37,234 bases of DNA from an uncultured marine group I thaumarchaeote. Its GTDB lineage: Archaea; Thermoproteota; Nitrososphaeria; Nitrososphaerales; Nitrosopumilaceae. The translations under genes were made by a program, and so were the position numbers. Of the stretch, positions 1 through 8,931 are shown one piece after another; within the stretch, counting starts at the first letter, position 1, and each line of letters starts with the position of its first letter. The stretch lies in the NCBI GenBank assembly GCA_902590655.1, contig CACIXQ010000009.1, positions 1 through 37,234 on the forward strand. The letters run 5' to 3'. The notes beneath the pieces were generated by a model. It had not been told where the DNA came from. It searched no databases and was given only the letters and a program-made list of their open reading frames with translations.

Positions 1-22
1 ATTTGTATTAATTAGAAAATAT

Positions 23-1894
23 CTACATACGCTTCGGTGCTATGATTCCAATCAAATCAAGCGACTTTTCGAGAGTTAATTTGAATGATAATACTAGACA
101 CATTCTTGCATTAACCAACTCAGGTGTATCAGCCTTCAAGACATTAACATGCTCATAAAATGAGGAAAATGCAACAGCTAGGTCATAGCAATATTTCGCA
201 ATAACTTTTGGGGAATAATTTTTTGCTGCATCATTAACAAAAACTTCAAACAATCCAATTTGCTTAATGAGTTTAATCTCATATTCAGTATTCAATTGAT
301 CAAATTTGATGTCAAAGTTTGGTTCTTTATCAAACTTTTCTAAAATTCTACCAGCTCTAACACAGGAATACTGAATGTAACTACATGTGTCTCCCTCAAG
401 CTTTAGTGATGTATTGATATCAAATGTAATGATTTTACCAAGGTCTGGCTTAATCAATTCATATCTGATAGTTCCCACAGCAACATTATGTGCTATCTCA
501 CTTAATGATGCATCATCAAGATCATCATTCCTTTCTTTTGATTCAAGGAAAATATGTTTTTCAAGTTTCGTGATAATTTCGTCTGCATTGATGTAAAGAC
601 CCTTTCTTCCTGACATTTGTACATCTTTTCCATCAGTTGTATTACCTAAGATCTTAGCAGTTTCAGAGCTTAGTGTGACTGCCTCATAACCAAGATGCAC
701 GTATGAACTTTCCGGATTGAATTTTGACATTAAGTTAGTGACAATTTTTTGAAGATTAGTCTGTCTGTTATCGATAACTGTAATTACTCTGTCAGCAGCA
801 AAAGATTGTTTTTGTATCTTTGTTTCTTCAAGAGTTGTTTTATACAATATTTTCCCATTTGGTTGTGTAGTGTATTCTGCATAATTGAATGGGTCTGTTA
901 ATGCGCCTAATTTCCAAGCTGCATATGGTATATCTTTTGCAACATATGTTGCAACTCCATTACTTCTCACAATTATCTTATCATCCTCGCCTTCAATTGG
1001 CAGCACCCAACAGCCAGCGTTATCACCTTGATCCTCAAGTCGTACAAGATTTTCAGATTTCATCTTCTCGAATATTTTTTCCCAGAGTTTTGAATACAGG
1101 ATTTCAGATTCAAAATTTAAGCAATCATATGACGCGCCAAGATTCCAAACTGTATCAAGTTGATCAGATAATATTTTCCTGGTCAATGTCTTTCCAAACT
1201 TTGCAGTATCAGATTCTGGTTCCTCTAATTCTTTTAAAATTTCATGTCGCTTAGATTCTAAATTTTTATCACTTTCATATTTTGAAGTGGTGTTAACGTA
1301 GACAGTGTCACCGCAATAATTGGCAAACTTTTCCCCATCTGGTGCGTTTTCAGAAAATCCTCCGTACTTAAAACCCACAATTATATCAGCAACCTGAAGA
1401 CCAGAATCATCAACATAATTCAAAACATTAACATCATAATTTACCTTTGAAAGAATTCTAGAGATTGAATCACCTATTACGACATTTCTCAAATGCCCAA
1501 TATGTAATGCCTTATTTGGATTAACAGATGTATGCTCAATAACAATCTTGGAATCTTTTCCAATGTCAACACTACCATAATTCCCCTCTAGTGATTTGGG
1601 TAAAACTGAATTATTGAATGAATTATTATTGATAAAGAAATTAAGGTATCCACCTTTATGTGCTTCAACTTTTTCTAAATCATTTCCAAGTTCATATTCA
1701 TCAACAAATTCTTGAGCAATTTCCTGTGGGTTTTTTTTCAAATTCTTTGCAAGCAAAAAGGCAACATTACATGTAATATCTCCAAATCCACTCTTAGAAT
1801 ATTCTACAACAAAATTGACAGTATCATATCCCTTTTCACGAATAATTCTTGAAGTATTAACTTTGACTTGGTTTATGATATCAAGAAATGCCAT
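23..1894 (-). CDS. argS: Arginyl-tRNA synthetase
   Basis: Charges tRNA-Arg with arginine in the cytoplasm. The 623-residue length is normal for the family. The N-terminal ArgRS additional domain covers about residues 1-90. The class I HIGH signature is at residues 131-134 (HIGHLRN), and the KMSK-loop equivalent is MSGRKG at about 427-432. The C-terminal anticodon-binding DALR domain ends in the typical APKRM. The ATG lies 3 bases after the stop of the upstream HAD phosphatase gene, so the two are probably co-transcribed. The ATG start fits the usual ArgRS N-terminus. Identification is secure. Confidence 0.97.
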   Translation of the reverse strand: MAFLDIINQVKVNTSRIIREKGYDTVNFVVEYSKSGFGDITCNVAFLLAKNLKKNPQEIAQEFVDEYELGNDLEKVEAHKGGYLNFFINNNSFNNSVLPKSLEGNYGSVDIGKDSKIVIEHTSVNPNKALHIGHLRNVVIGDSISRILSKVNYDVNVLNYVDDSGLQVADIIVGFKYGGFSENAPDGEKFANYCGDTVYVNTTSKYESDKNLESKRHEILKELEEPESDTAKFGKTLTRKILSDQLDTVWNLGASYDCLNFESEILYSKLWEKIFEKMKSENLVRLEDQGDNAGCWVLPIEGEDDKIIVRSNGVATYVAKDIPYAAWKLGALTDPFNYAEYTTQPNGKILYKTTLEETKIQKQSFAADRVITVIDNRQTNLQKIVTNLMSKFNPESSYVHLGYEAVTLSSETAKILGNTTDGKDVQMSGRKGLYINADEIITKLEKHIFLESKERNDDLDDASLSEIAHNVAVGTIRYELIKPDLGKIITFDINTSLKLEGDTCSYIQYSCVRAGRILEKFDKEPNFDIKFDQLNTEYEIKLIKQIGLFEVFVNDAAKNYSPKVIAKYCYDLAVAFSSFYEHVNVLKADTPELVNARMCLVLSFKLTLEKSLDLIGIIAPKRM

Positions 1895-1897
1895 ATT

Positions 1898-2608
1898 TCA
1901 TCTAAGATCTGATGCTATCATATCTAACCCTTCAAGGACACCATCTCCTGATTTTTTGGTTGTAATAATTTTAGCCAATTGCTTCAGGTTCTCGGTTGAG
2001 TTAGATACTGCAATGTTATTTTTGATTACTTTGAATAGTGGGACGTCCGTTTCACTATCGCCAATTGCAATTGTATCGTTGATATCAACTTCCAGCATTT
2101 TTAATGCCTCCAAAAATCCAGAGCCTTTGTCAATACCCATAGAATTTATGTGGTAAGCATAACCACTGTCAGTTAAGGACACATTAAGATTATCCATGTC
2201 AATAATTTTCTGGGCTTGCTTGATATCAAAAGTTCGTTCTAAGACTATCTCAGTCATCCTAGGAAAAACTGGCTTCTCTTTTATTTCAGAATCAAGTTTA
2301 GATTGAATTGTTGCTAGTGCATGAACACATTCACCCTTATTCCCAAGCAGTTTGTGTTGGATTTTATCACCAAAAGTTATACATCCACCATTTTCTCCGA
2401 CTGCCAAATGTGTTAATCCACCAAATATTGAGAGTAAATATCCTTCAATAGAAGATCTCCCAGTTACAAGAACTACATTATGACCGTCATCCTTCAATGA
2501 GCGCAACTTAGACAATGCCTCAAGATGGATTGCCCCCATTCCATTAAGTGTGATCGTGCCATCAATATCGACTGCAAATGTCTTCTTCAATAGATCTTTT
2601 TGAATCAT
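1898..2608 (-). CDS. HAD-superfamily phosphatase, phosphoglycolate phosphatase-like
   Basis: Probable cytoplasmic sugar-phosphate or phosphoglycolate phosphatase of the archaeal HAD type with a C2-type cap. Motif I is DIDGT near the N-terminus (nucleophile and acid/base Asp). The motif II region is LVTGRSS, and motif IV is GDSETDVPLF near the C-terminus. The frame is open 111 bases further upstream, but that extension would run into the divergent GTPase gene and has no HAD homology, so I chose the ATG at 2608 (236 residues). It lies 3 bases upstream of argS and shares a 33-base divergent promoter region with the GTPase. Phosphoglycolate is the family-based guess; the true substrate cannot be read from the sequence. 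Confidence 0.85.
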   Translation of the reverse strand: MIQKDLLKKTFAVDIDGTITLNGMGAIHLEALSKLRSLKDDGHNVVLVTGRSSIEGYLLSIFGGLTHLAVGENGGCITFGDKIQHKLLGNKGECVHALATIQSKLDSEIKEKPVFPRMTEIVLERTFDIKQAQKIIDMDNLNVSLTDSGYAYHINSMGIDKGSGFLEALKMLEVDINDTIAIGDSETDVPLFKVIKNNIAVSNSTENLKQLAKIITTKKSGDGVLEGLDMIASDLR

Positions 2609-2610
2609 AG

Positions 2611-2620
2611 AGCATAATAA
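2611..2620 (+). promoter_or_regulatory. TATA-like box for the DRG GTPase gene
   Basis: AGCATAATAA is centred about 25 bases before the ATG at 2642, the spacing expected for a leaderless archaeal transcript. It lies in the 33-base gap between two divergent genes. Confidence 0.5.
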
Positions 2621-2641
2621 CTGAAACGTTAGCGAAAGATT

Positions 2642-3751
2642 ATGGGAATACCTGAAAAGATCAAAGCAATTCAAGATGAAATAGGACGGACACAACTCAA
2701 TAAAGCTACAGAACACCATATTGGTCTACTAAAAGCAAAAATTGCAAAGCTGAAAAGAGAGCAGGAAGCAGTTCAAACTAAAAAAAGTTCTAAAAAATCA
2801 GATGGGTTTGATGTTAGAAGAAGTGGTGATGCTACAGTTGTTTTTATTGGTCTTCCCAGTGTTGGAAAATCAACTCTACTTAATGCATTAACTGGTTCAA
2901 AGTCATCTGTTGGTGCATTCCAATTTACGACAGTGACGGTGGTGCCTGGAATTTTGGATTATCGTGGTGCAAAAATTCAGATGCTTGATCTACCTGGTAT
3001 CATTAAAGGAGCATCAAGTGGAAAGGGTCTTGGAAAAAGAATTTTATCAGTTGCTAGAAGTGCTGATATTGTACTATTAGTTCTTGATGTGTTCCAACCA
3101 TATCATGAAAATGTATTGATAAATGAATTATCAAATATTGGAATACGACTCAATCAGAATCCACCAAATATCGTAATAGAAAAGTCAACAACTGGTGGGA
3201 TTGCTGTTGCACAGCAAGTTAAATTAAAGAAAATGTCAGAAAAGCTTCTTAAGGACATATTGAACGTTTATGGGTATACTAGTGCACGAGTAGTAATTCG
3301 TGAAGATATTGATTCTGAACAATTAGTCGATTTTCTTACTGGAAATAAAACATATGCAAAATCAATCACTATTCTAAACAAAATAGATTTGGTTGATAAA
3401 AAATTTCTCAATAAGGTTTCAAAAAAACTTAAGACTGAATTCATTCCGGTTTCTGCTGATGCTGAACAAAATATTGCAGAACTGAGAGATAGAATTTATG
3501 ATGAATTAGAGTTCATCCGAATCTATATGCGACCAAAGGGTGGAAAAACAGATTACAAAGAGCCATTAATTATAAGAAAAGATAATACTGTTTTAGATGT
3601 ATGTAACAAATTACATAGGAAGCTTAGAAAGGATTTCAGATATGGGCTTGTTTGGGGTAAAAGTGTAAAATTCGGTGGTCAACGAGTTGGATTAAATCAT
3701 GTCTTAATTGACGAGGATGTTTTAACAATTATAAAAACTAAGGGAGCATGA
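2642..3751 (+). CDS. DRG/Rbg-family GTP-binding protein with TGS domain
   Basis: A translation-associated OBG-family GTPase of the developmentally regulated GTP-binding (DRG) type, shared by archaea and eukaryotes. The N-terminal helical, Lys-rich segment of about 60 residues is typical. G1 is GLPSVGKSTL, G3 is DLPG, and G4 is NKID in the second half. The C-terminal TGS domain covers roughly the last 80 residues. The 369-residue length matches the family, and the ATG has a TATA-like box about 25 bases upstream. Family knowledge suggests ribosome association; nothing in the window gives a more specific partner. Confidence 0.95.
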   Translation: MGIPEKIKAIQDEIGRTQLNKATEHHIGLLKAKIAKLKREQEAVQTKKSSKKSDGFDVRRSGDATVVFIGLPSVGKSTLLNALTGSKSSVGAFQFTTVTVVPGILDYRGAKIQMLDLPGIIKGASSGKGLGKRILSVARSADIVLLVLDVFQPYHENVLINELSNIGIRLNQNPPNIVIEKSTTGGIAVAQQVKLKKMSEKLLKDILNVYGYTSARVVIREDIDSEQLVDFLTGNKTYAKSITILNKIDLVDKKFLNKVSKKLKTEFIPVSADAEQNIAELRDRIYDELEFIRIYMRPKGGKTDYKEPLIIRKDNTVLDVCNKLHRKLRKDFRYGLVWGKSVKFGGQRVGLNHVLIDEDVLTIIKTKGA

Positions 3752-3754
3752 AAT

Positions 3755-3764
3755 AGTTTTTTCT
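3755..3764 (+). terminator. Oligo-T stretch, possible terminator
   Basis: A run of six T followed by CTTT comes directly after the DRG GTPase stop, in the short gap before the convergent collagen-like gene. Archaeal RNA polymerase commonly terminates at T-rich tracts. There is no hairpin. Confidence 0.3.
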
Positions 3765-3775
3765 TTATAGAAAAA

Positions 3776-4882
3776 TTAGTATAGATAACTAGTAAGTTTG
3801 ATTTGCTCTTCAGTCGAAATAATATTTTTTGATGCAAGTAACTCTAACAACTCTTTGAATATTCTTTTGTTCTCTTCAGACATTCCGCCTTGACCACCTT
3901 TTTCTCCAGGAGGACCAGGTGGACCCCTTGGACCTCGTTCTCCTATTTCTCCTTTATCACCGATAAGACCTTTTTCTCCCTGTGGACCTGGTGGACCAGA
4001 ATGACCACGTTCACCTTGAGGACCTTGAATTCCCTGTGGGCCTTGAAGACCAGACTCTCCAGGTTTTCCTGTAGGACCACGTTCACCTACTGGACCCATC
4101 GGACCTTTCGTTCCTTTCTCTCCTTGTGGACCGGGAATTCCAGTTAGACCCTTGCCACCAGGTGGGCCCTGTGGTCCTTGTGTTCCTTTGTCACCTACTG
4201 GACCAGTTGTACCAGTAAGACCTTTGTCACCAATTTTACCTTGAACACCTTTGTCACCTTTATCACCCGGAGGACCTGTTGTTCCTCTTGGACCTTTGTC
4301 ACCGGGAGGTCCAGTAATTCCTTTATCACCTTTATCACCAGAAGGACCAGTCTTACCTTTTTCACCTTGAGGCCCAGGAATGCCCTTGTCTCCCTTGTCT
4401 CCTTTATCGCCAGTTGGTCCTCTTCCACCTTTTTCACCCTTTCCACCAGGATATCCTGATGGTCCTCTCGGACCCTTACCACCTGGAGGACCAGGTCTGC
4501 CAGGTTTTGTTGTAATTTTTTTTACATTTGAAGTGTCAACACGTTTGAATTTTTCTTGTGATGTAGTTACAGGTTTACTAGTTGGAGAAATATTAAATTG
4601 AAATGACGTATGAACAGGAGAAAATTGATCCTGGATTACAATCCAAACATATTCCAAGTCAAAAACATTATCAGGTATTGGATTAGAACCACTACCTAAA
4701 ACTTGAGAAAATTGGTCTCCAGAAACTCTAAGATGAAAATTATCTTTCCATAAGGAATTGAACGAATTGTTATCTATACTAGTGTCAGATGGCCTGTTTT
4801 CAGATATAGAAATTATTACCTCATAGACGCCAGAGGAAGTACCGAATGGTGATTTACCAGAAATTTCTATTCCCTTAGGCAT
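3776..4882 (-). CDS. Collagen-like Gly-X-Y repeat protein
   Basis: Encodes 368 residues from the ATG at 4882; an in-frame TTG at 4897 would add five. The first ~127 residues are a non-repetitive, probably beta-rich domain that I do not recognise. Next come 69 consecutive Gly-X-Y triplets without interruption (3881-4501). Last is a ~34-residue C-terminal segment that looks like an amphipathic helix. The triplets include 11 GDK, 5 GEK and 7 GPP. K-G-D/E contacts of this kind are known to stabilise bacterial collagens without hydroxyproline. No signal peptide or transmembrane segment is visible, so its location is unknown. A very good TATA box sits 28 bases upstream, so it should be transcribed as a single leaderless gene. 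Function unknown; a structural trimer is the natural inference. Confidence 0.88.
   Translation of the reverse strand: MPKGIEISGKSPFGTSSGVYEVIISISENRPSDTSIDNNSFNSLWKDNFHLRVSGDQFSQVLGSGSNPIPDNVFDLEYVWIVIQDQFSPVHTSFQFNISPTSKPVTTSQEKFKRVDTSNVKKITTKPGRPGPPGGKGPRGPSGYPGGKGEKGGRGPTGDKGDKGDKGIPGPQGEKGKTGPSGDKGDKGITGPPGDKGPRGTTGPPGDKGDKGVQGKIGDKGLTGTTGPVGDKGTQGPQGPPGGKGLTGIPGPQGEKGTKGPMGPVGERGPTGKPGESGLQGPQGIQGPQGERGHSGPPGPQGEKGLIGDKGEIGERGPRGPPGPPGEKGGQGGMSEENKRIFKELLELLASKNIISTEEQIKLTSYLY
3881..4501 (-). repeat. Collagen-like repeat tract (69 Gly-X-Y triplets)
   Basis: Every third codon is Gly for 207 codons. Nine-base units vary in X and Y, so the tract is not a simple recent amplification. It produces long open frames on both strands that are only shadows. 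Confidence 0.95.
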
Positions 4883-4904
4883 TGTTATTCGTCGCAAGTT
4901 GAGG

Positions 4905-4922
4905 TATTTTTATATTTTTTAT
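4905..4922 (-). promoter_or_regulatory. Strong TATA box of the collagen-like gene
   Basis: The minus strand reads CATAAAAAATATAAAAATAC, with TATAAAAA centred 28 bases before the ATG at 4882. No Shine-Dalgarno site precedes the ATG, consistent with a leaderless mRNA. Confidence 0.6.
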
Positions 4923-4985
4923 GGTGAAAAAATGCCGTTTTGTGAAAGAGTTTTTAACTAGATCGATTTCCATAATCAAAATAGC

Positions 4986-6188
4986 ATGGATAGTACATCG
5001 AATGAGAAATCAGATGAAATGCCAGAGTTTTTCCGAGAAAAAAAGGAAAAATCGGTAAAAAAGGAACCAAACAAAAGAACATTTGATTTGAAAAAGAAAC
5101 AGACAGGAACCGAACTTGCCAAAAAGAGCGAAACCAGCCTAATTGATGCTGATTTTAATCGGAATAAACTGTTCAGTAAAGGAATTAATCTCATGGCTGA
5201 TGAGAAACTGGAAGACGCTTCTCATGTATTTGAGATGATACTAAGGATTAATCCAAATGATGTTGATGCTCTTTTAAAATTAGGATATTCAAGATTCCAC
5301 TTAGAAGATTACACAGAATCAATGAGAGCATACGATAAAGTATTAGATATTGACGTTACAAATGCTGATGCATGGAATCTCAAAAGTTTAGTTTACTATG
5401 AACGTAAAGTTTATGGAAAAGCACTTGATTGTGCAGACAAATCAATTGATTCTGATCCAACATTCGGTATGGCATGGTATAACAGATCATGTTATCTTTC
5501 TATGTTAAATCAAATACCAGAATCACTTGACGCACTTGTACGTTCGATAGAAATTGATGTTAAAAACGCAAAACGGGCGGTAAAAGACAAAGATTTCATG
5601 AACGTGAGACTTGAGGAGGGATTCAAAAGAATAGTTGAGGTTGTCGTTATTGAATCTCTTCGACAGGGTTATCATACAATTGGTTCTATTGTATGGACAA
5701 CATTTCTAGATAAGGAGGATGTGATCAATTGTTTAACTAGACTAATGAAAAAAGGTCTAGTTGTAAAACATGAAAAGAGGCAAGTGTGGAGTACAATAGA
5801 CACCTATGATCTTATTCCAGAAATGGCAAATAAGATTGGAACGATAAAAAGAGGAATGTTAGGAATACCAAGCAAATCATTACCAAAACCAACTAAAAGC
5901 CTCAAAAATCTTGCAGAAGCACTTCAATTGATTAAATCTTCTATTGAAGAAGAAAATGTAGAAAAAACAATTGAATACTGTAATCTATTTATTGATACAG
6001 AAAAATGTGGACAAGAAATGATTGATGATTATTTGGAAGAACACAGAGAAGTTAGACTAATCAAAATAAGATTAAAGGATAAGGGTACTGACTTTTTACA
6101 GGATAATAAGAAAAAAATGTTATCTATGTTTGAGAACATGGAAATTTCTGTCACTAAGAAACTTCGTAGTGATTTAGCTAGAAACTAA
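4986..6188 (+). CDS. TPR-repeat protein with C-terminal winged-helix-like region
   Basis: 400 residues. The first ~50 are highly charged and Lys/Glu-rich, probably disordered. About four tetratricopeptide repeats follow (residues ~60-193), recognisable by the spaced Gly/Ala/Tyr pattern and the NPNDVDALLKLGY and ADAWNLKS phrases. Residues ~210-290 look like a winged helix (IGSIVWTTFLDKEDVINCL, then LMKKGLVVKHE). The C-terminal ~100 residues are helical. TPRs mediate protein-protein contacts, so this is probably an adaptor; no partner can be named. It is divergent from the collagen-like gene, with a weak TATA (TTTTTAACTA, 4951-4960). Confidence 0.8.
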   Translation: MDSTSNEKSDEMPEFFREKKEKSVKKEPNKRTFDLKKKQTGTELAKKSETSLIDADFNRNKLFSKGINLMADEKLEDASHVFEMILRINPNDVDALLKLGYSRFHLEDYTESMRAYDKVLDIDVTNADAWNLKSLVYYERKVYGKALDCADKSIDSDPTFGMAWYNRSCYLSMLNQIPESLDALVRSIEIDVKNAKRAVKDKDFMNVRLEEGFKRIVEVVVIESLRQGYHTIGSIVWTTFLDKEDVINCLTRLMKKGLVVKHEKRQVWSTIDTYDLIPEMANKIGTIKRGMLGIPSKSLPKPTKSLKNLAEALQLIKSSIEEENVEKTIEYCNLFIDTEKCGQEMIDDYLEEHREVRLIKIRLKDKGTDFLQDNKKKMLSMFENMEISVTKKLRSDLARN

Positions 6189-6191
6189 ACC

Positions 6192-7001
6192 CTAATCAGC
6201 TGAAAGATCCCAATAAGCTGCATTTTCCTGTTTGCCAATTGGTTTCTCAAGTTTTTTCCACTCTTTGAATGAGTTTACATACAGTTTTACGTTTGGAATA
6301 CCTATTGATTTTAGAGCATAATATGCTAATCCTGACAGAGTACCAACGCTACCACAATATGTTATAATCTCAGCATCCTCCGATACTCCTCTATTTTTCA
6401 GTAGGCTTCTCATGCTTTCTTTTGTTCTCAAAATTTTCCCATCTGTTGCTAGTGTTCTGTATGGTATGTTAATTGAGCCAGGTATATGCTGTTCTAAATA
6501 ATTGAGTCTCTCTCTATTATCTATTAAAACAACATTATCCTTTTCCTTGGCATTTTCTAAATATTCAGCAGTAGCCATAATATCAGAATTCAAATTAAGT
6601 GAATGTTTTGCAGGTTTAATAGTTGGTTTTTCCTTATTTGTTTTTAGACCAAGTTCTTTCCATTGTGAATAAGTAACTTCAAGAAGTGCGACATTTTTGT
6701 GACCAATATATTGAAGTGTCCAAACAATTCTGGATGCTAATGCACCAAATGTATCGTCATAAACAATAACTTCAGTATCATCTCCAATTCCTATTTCTTC
6801 GAATAATTTCACAGCACTTTCTGGTGAATCACCCGACAAAAGACTTGCAAGTGGTAAATTCACTGCATTAGAAATATGCCCCTGATTATATTCTTCCTCA
6901 CGTCTAACATCAACTAATCTTAAAGAATCATCATTGATTTTTGATCTAAGATAGTCTACACTGATAATAGGTGGAGTCGTTTCCTTACTCAAGCTGCACA
7001 T
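6192..7001 (-). CDS. Two-domain rhodanese-type sulfurtransferase
   Basis: Probable thiosulfate or 3-mercaptopyruvate sulfurtransferase that carries persulfide sulfur. Two rhodanese domains are visible: residues ~12-120 (DVRREEEYNQGHISNA) and ~140-265 (IDNRERLNYLEQHIPGS). The catalytic Cys is C216 in ITYCGSVGT. The first domain has Asp-Asp in place of the Cys (VYDDTFG), as usual for tandem rhodaneses. The ATG overlaps the end of the siroheme reductase gene by 13 bases. An in-frame TTG at 6992 would instead overlap only the stop codon. Co-transcription with the reductase suggests a joint role in sulfur assimilation. The physiological sulfur donor is not determinable. Confidence 0.92.
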   Translation of the reverse strand: MCSLSKETTPPIISVDYLRSKINDDSLRLVDVRREEEYNQGHISNAVNLPLASLLSGDSPESAVKLFEEIGIGDDTEVIVYDDTFGALASRIVWTLQYIGHKNVALLEVTYSQWKELGLKTNKEKPTIKPAKHSLNLNSDIMATAEYLENAKEKDNVVLIDNRERLNYLEQHIPGSINIPYRTLATDGKILRTKESMRSLLKNRGVSEDAEIITYCGSVGTLSGLAYYALKSIGIPNVKLYVNSFKEWKKLEKPIGKQENAAYWDLSAD

Positions 7002-8791
7002 TCACCCTTTCCTGTCATGGTATGATAACTAGTATCGCTTCCATAATCAGCGTAAAAGTCAGGATCATCATCCTTAGATGGTGGTATAACTAATGGTGAA
7101 AGAATTTTTTTCATATCTTCAACAGATTTTATTTCCGATGATTCATTACCATGTACAATCCTGTCAATCCAACGAGAAAAAGTATCATCAGATTGTTTAT
7201 TTTTCTTATAGAGTTCGATTATCTTTAAGATTACAGGTATGGTACGTTTTACAGGTACTCTCATACATGTAACACCAAGCATTGATTTATCATCAAATCT
7301 ACCACCCAAAGACATACTGTAGTTAGGGTACATGTCCTTACCAACTCTTGCACCACCACCGAAGAAACCAATGGTTGCAATTTCATGTTGTCCACAAGAA
7401 TTTGGACAACCACTAATCTTGATTGTTGCGTCCCTTAAATCGTCGTCCTCATCAAGTTTCAACTCCAAAAATTTACGCTGAATTTCTTTTGCCAGTCTAT
7501 GAGAATTTGTTAGAGCAAGATTACAAGATGATGTACCAGAACAACCAACAGGTGAGGCCATCGTGAGTGAGCCTGAATTTGCTAAACCAGCTTGAAGCAG
7601 TCTAGAGTAAAGCTTTGGTAGATTACTCTCATGGACGTATCTAAGTATGATATCCTGTGAGAATCCATTTCGGGCAAACCCTTCAGCTGAAAATTCCTTA
7701 GTGATTTCCGCCATTGCCCGTAATTGATTTGCAGTTATATCACCAGATTCCAGTGTAACAAAAACAGCACTATACTCTTCCTGTTTTTGTTTATAGGTAG
7801 TAGTTTTTAGCCATCGTGCATAACCATCAGGTATTGAACCACTTTCGCTAGAAACTGAAATTGGTCTTTTAATTTCATTTGGTTTCTGATTAATGTTTAA
7901 TCTAATAATGACTGATTGTGTTGCTCTAACAAGCGTTCTTTGCTTAAGAATCAAATTTTTGAACTTACTCCAACCCATTTCATCTACTAGATAACGCATT
8001 CTATTTCTTGCTAGATTCTTTCTGTCGCCCATCCTATCAAAAATTTGTATGACAGCGATTGAGGTATACAATAGATCCTCCTCTGGTGTAAAATCCTCTA
8101 GTTGATGTCCTACAAATGATTTATTCCCAAGACCTCCACCAAGAAATATTTTGAATCCACGTTGCTTTTTCCCATCAAATTCTTTGATTTGAGGGATTAA
8201 CCCAACGTCAACTATTCTAGTCATTCCATGCTTCTCACAGCAGGAAAAATTAAACTTGAATTTTCGTGGAAGTGATTGATTTAGTGGGTTTCTCAAAAGA
8301 AATCTTGCAGTTGCTAGTGCATATGGCGTTGAATCAAACGCCTCAGCATTACATACACCAGATAATGGACTACACATAACATTTCTAACTGTATTGCCAC
8401 ATGCCTCACGTGATGTTAATCCAACATCGGCAAGAGAATGCATGATTTCTGAAACATCTTCTAGAACAACCCAATGCAATTGCATGTTTTCTCTGGTAGA
8501 TACATGTGCACTTCCGATTGAATACATCTCACTTAGCTGTGCAATTTTTTCTAATTGATGGGGATAAATCTGACCTGCAGGAATTTTAATTCTGACCATT
8601 GCATAATCATCAGTCATTCTTGTACCATATGCACCATGTTGGAGACGAAAACGTCTAAAGTTATCATGATCAATTTTACCCTGTCGGTAAAGCTTTACCG
8701 TATGAGCAAAGTTATCAGCTTCCTCTCTTCGTGACCAATCAATTTTTGGCTTTTTTGAAGCCGATTTTGATGGTCTTAGCTGTTGTGCCAT
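6989..8791 (-). CDS. Ferredoxin-type siroheme sulfite/nitrite reductase
   Basis: Six-electron reduction of sulfite to sulfide or nitrite to ammonia, with siroheme and a 4Fe-4S cluster. 600 residues with the usual duplicated ferredoxin-like and catalytic halves. The cluster ligands are clear: C417-x5-C423 (GCSGTSSCN) and C462-x3-C466 (SGCPNSCGQHE). The N-terminal half contains the substrate/siroheme-contacting THVSTREN-like segment (HVSTRENMQLHW, ~96-107). Sulfite and nitrite reductases of this type cannot be separated by eye. The downstream overlapping rhodanese and divergent thi4 favour a sulfur role. In an ammonia oxidiser, nitrite assimilation is also possible. A TATA box lies ~29 bases upstream of the ATG. 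Confidence 0.9.
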   Translation of the reverse strand: MAQQLRPSKSASKKPKIDWSRREEADNFAHTVKLYRQGKIDHDNFRRFRLQHGAYGTRMTDDYAMVRIKIPAGQIYPHQLEKIAQLSEMYSIGSAHVSTRENMQLHWVVLEDVSEIMHSLADVGLTSREACGNTVRNVMCSPLSGVCNAEAFDSTPYALATARFLLRNPLNQSLPRKFKFNFSCCEKHGMTRIVDVGLIPQIKEFDGKKQRGFKIFLGGGLGNKSFVGHQLEDFTPEEDLLYTSIAVIQIFDRMGDRKNLARNRMRYLVDEMGWSKFKNLILKQRTLVRATQSVIIRLNINQKPNEIKRPISVSSESGSIPDGYARWLKTTTYKQKQEEYSAVFVTLESGDITANQLRAMAEITKEFSAEGFARNGFSQDIILRYVHESNLPKLYSRLLQAGLANSGSLTMASPVGCSGTSSCNLALTNSHRLAKEIQRKFLELKLDEDDDLRDATIKISGCPNSCGQHEIATIGFFGGGARVGKDMYPNYSMSLGGRFDDKSMLGVTCMRVPVKRTIPVILKIIELYKKNKQSDDTFSRWIDRIVHGNESSEIKSVEDMKKILSPLVIPPSKDDDPDFYADYGSDTSYHTMTGKGECAA

Positions 8792-8800
8792 CTTAAATTA

Positions 8801-8922
8801 CTTGGTTAAACAACGGATATAAATTTATGACAATAGGAATTTTGACCAAGATAATGAATTATCAAGTTGTAAACTGCCTAAATGGTAAATTTCCATTAGT
8901 GTCACCTAATTTTTGACCAAGA
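8801..8922. promoter_or_regulatory. Three TTTGACCAAG-type boxes in the divergent intergenic region
   Basis: TTTTGACCAAGA occurs exactly twice on the plus strand, at 8840-8851 and 8911-8922. A 9/10 match (TTTAACCAAG) lies on the minus strand at 8801-8810, between the siroheme reductase TATA box and its start. The copies sit at both ends of the region between siroheme reductase and thi4, as an operator shared by divergent genes would. The regulator is unknown; this is inference from repetition. Confidence 0.4.
8815..8827 (-). promoter_or_regulatory. TATA box of the siroheme reductase gene
   Basis: The minus strand reads TAAATTTATATCC, centred about 30 bases before the ATG at 8791, and no Shine-Dalgarno site is present. 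A leaderless transcript is likely. Confidence 0.55.
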
Positions 8923-8931
8923 AAAACTATT

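Noticed and set aside
2609-2719. N-terminal extension of the HAD phosphatase by 37 residues
   Set aside because: It would overlap the divergent GTPase gene and its promoter, and the extra residues are not HAD-like.
3890-4601. Several open frames on the plus strand and in a second minus frame across the collagen repeat
   Set aside because: They arise from the nine-base periodicity of Gly-X-Y codons. They have low-complexity products and no start signals, and the Gly-X-Y frame is clearly the real one.
8823-8931. Possible TPP riboswitch before thi4
   Set aside because: I could not find the conserved THI-box elements (such as CTGAGA and the paired ACCTGATCTGG-like segment) in this gap.
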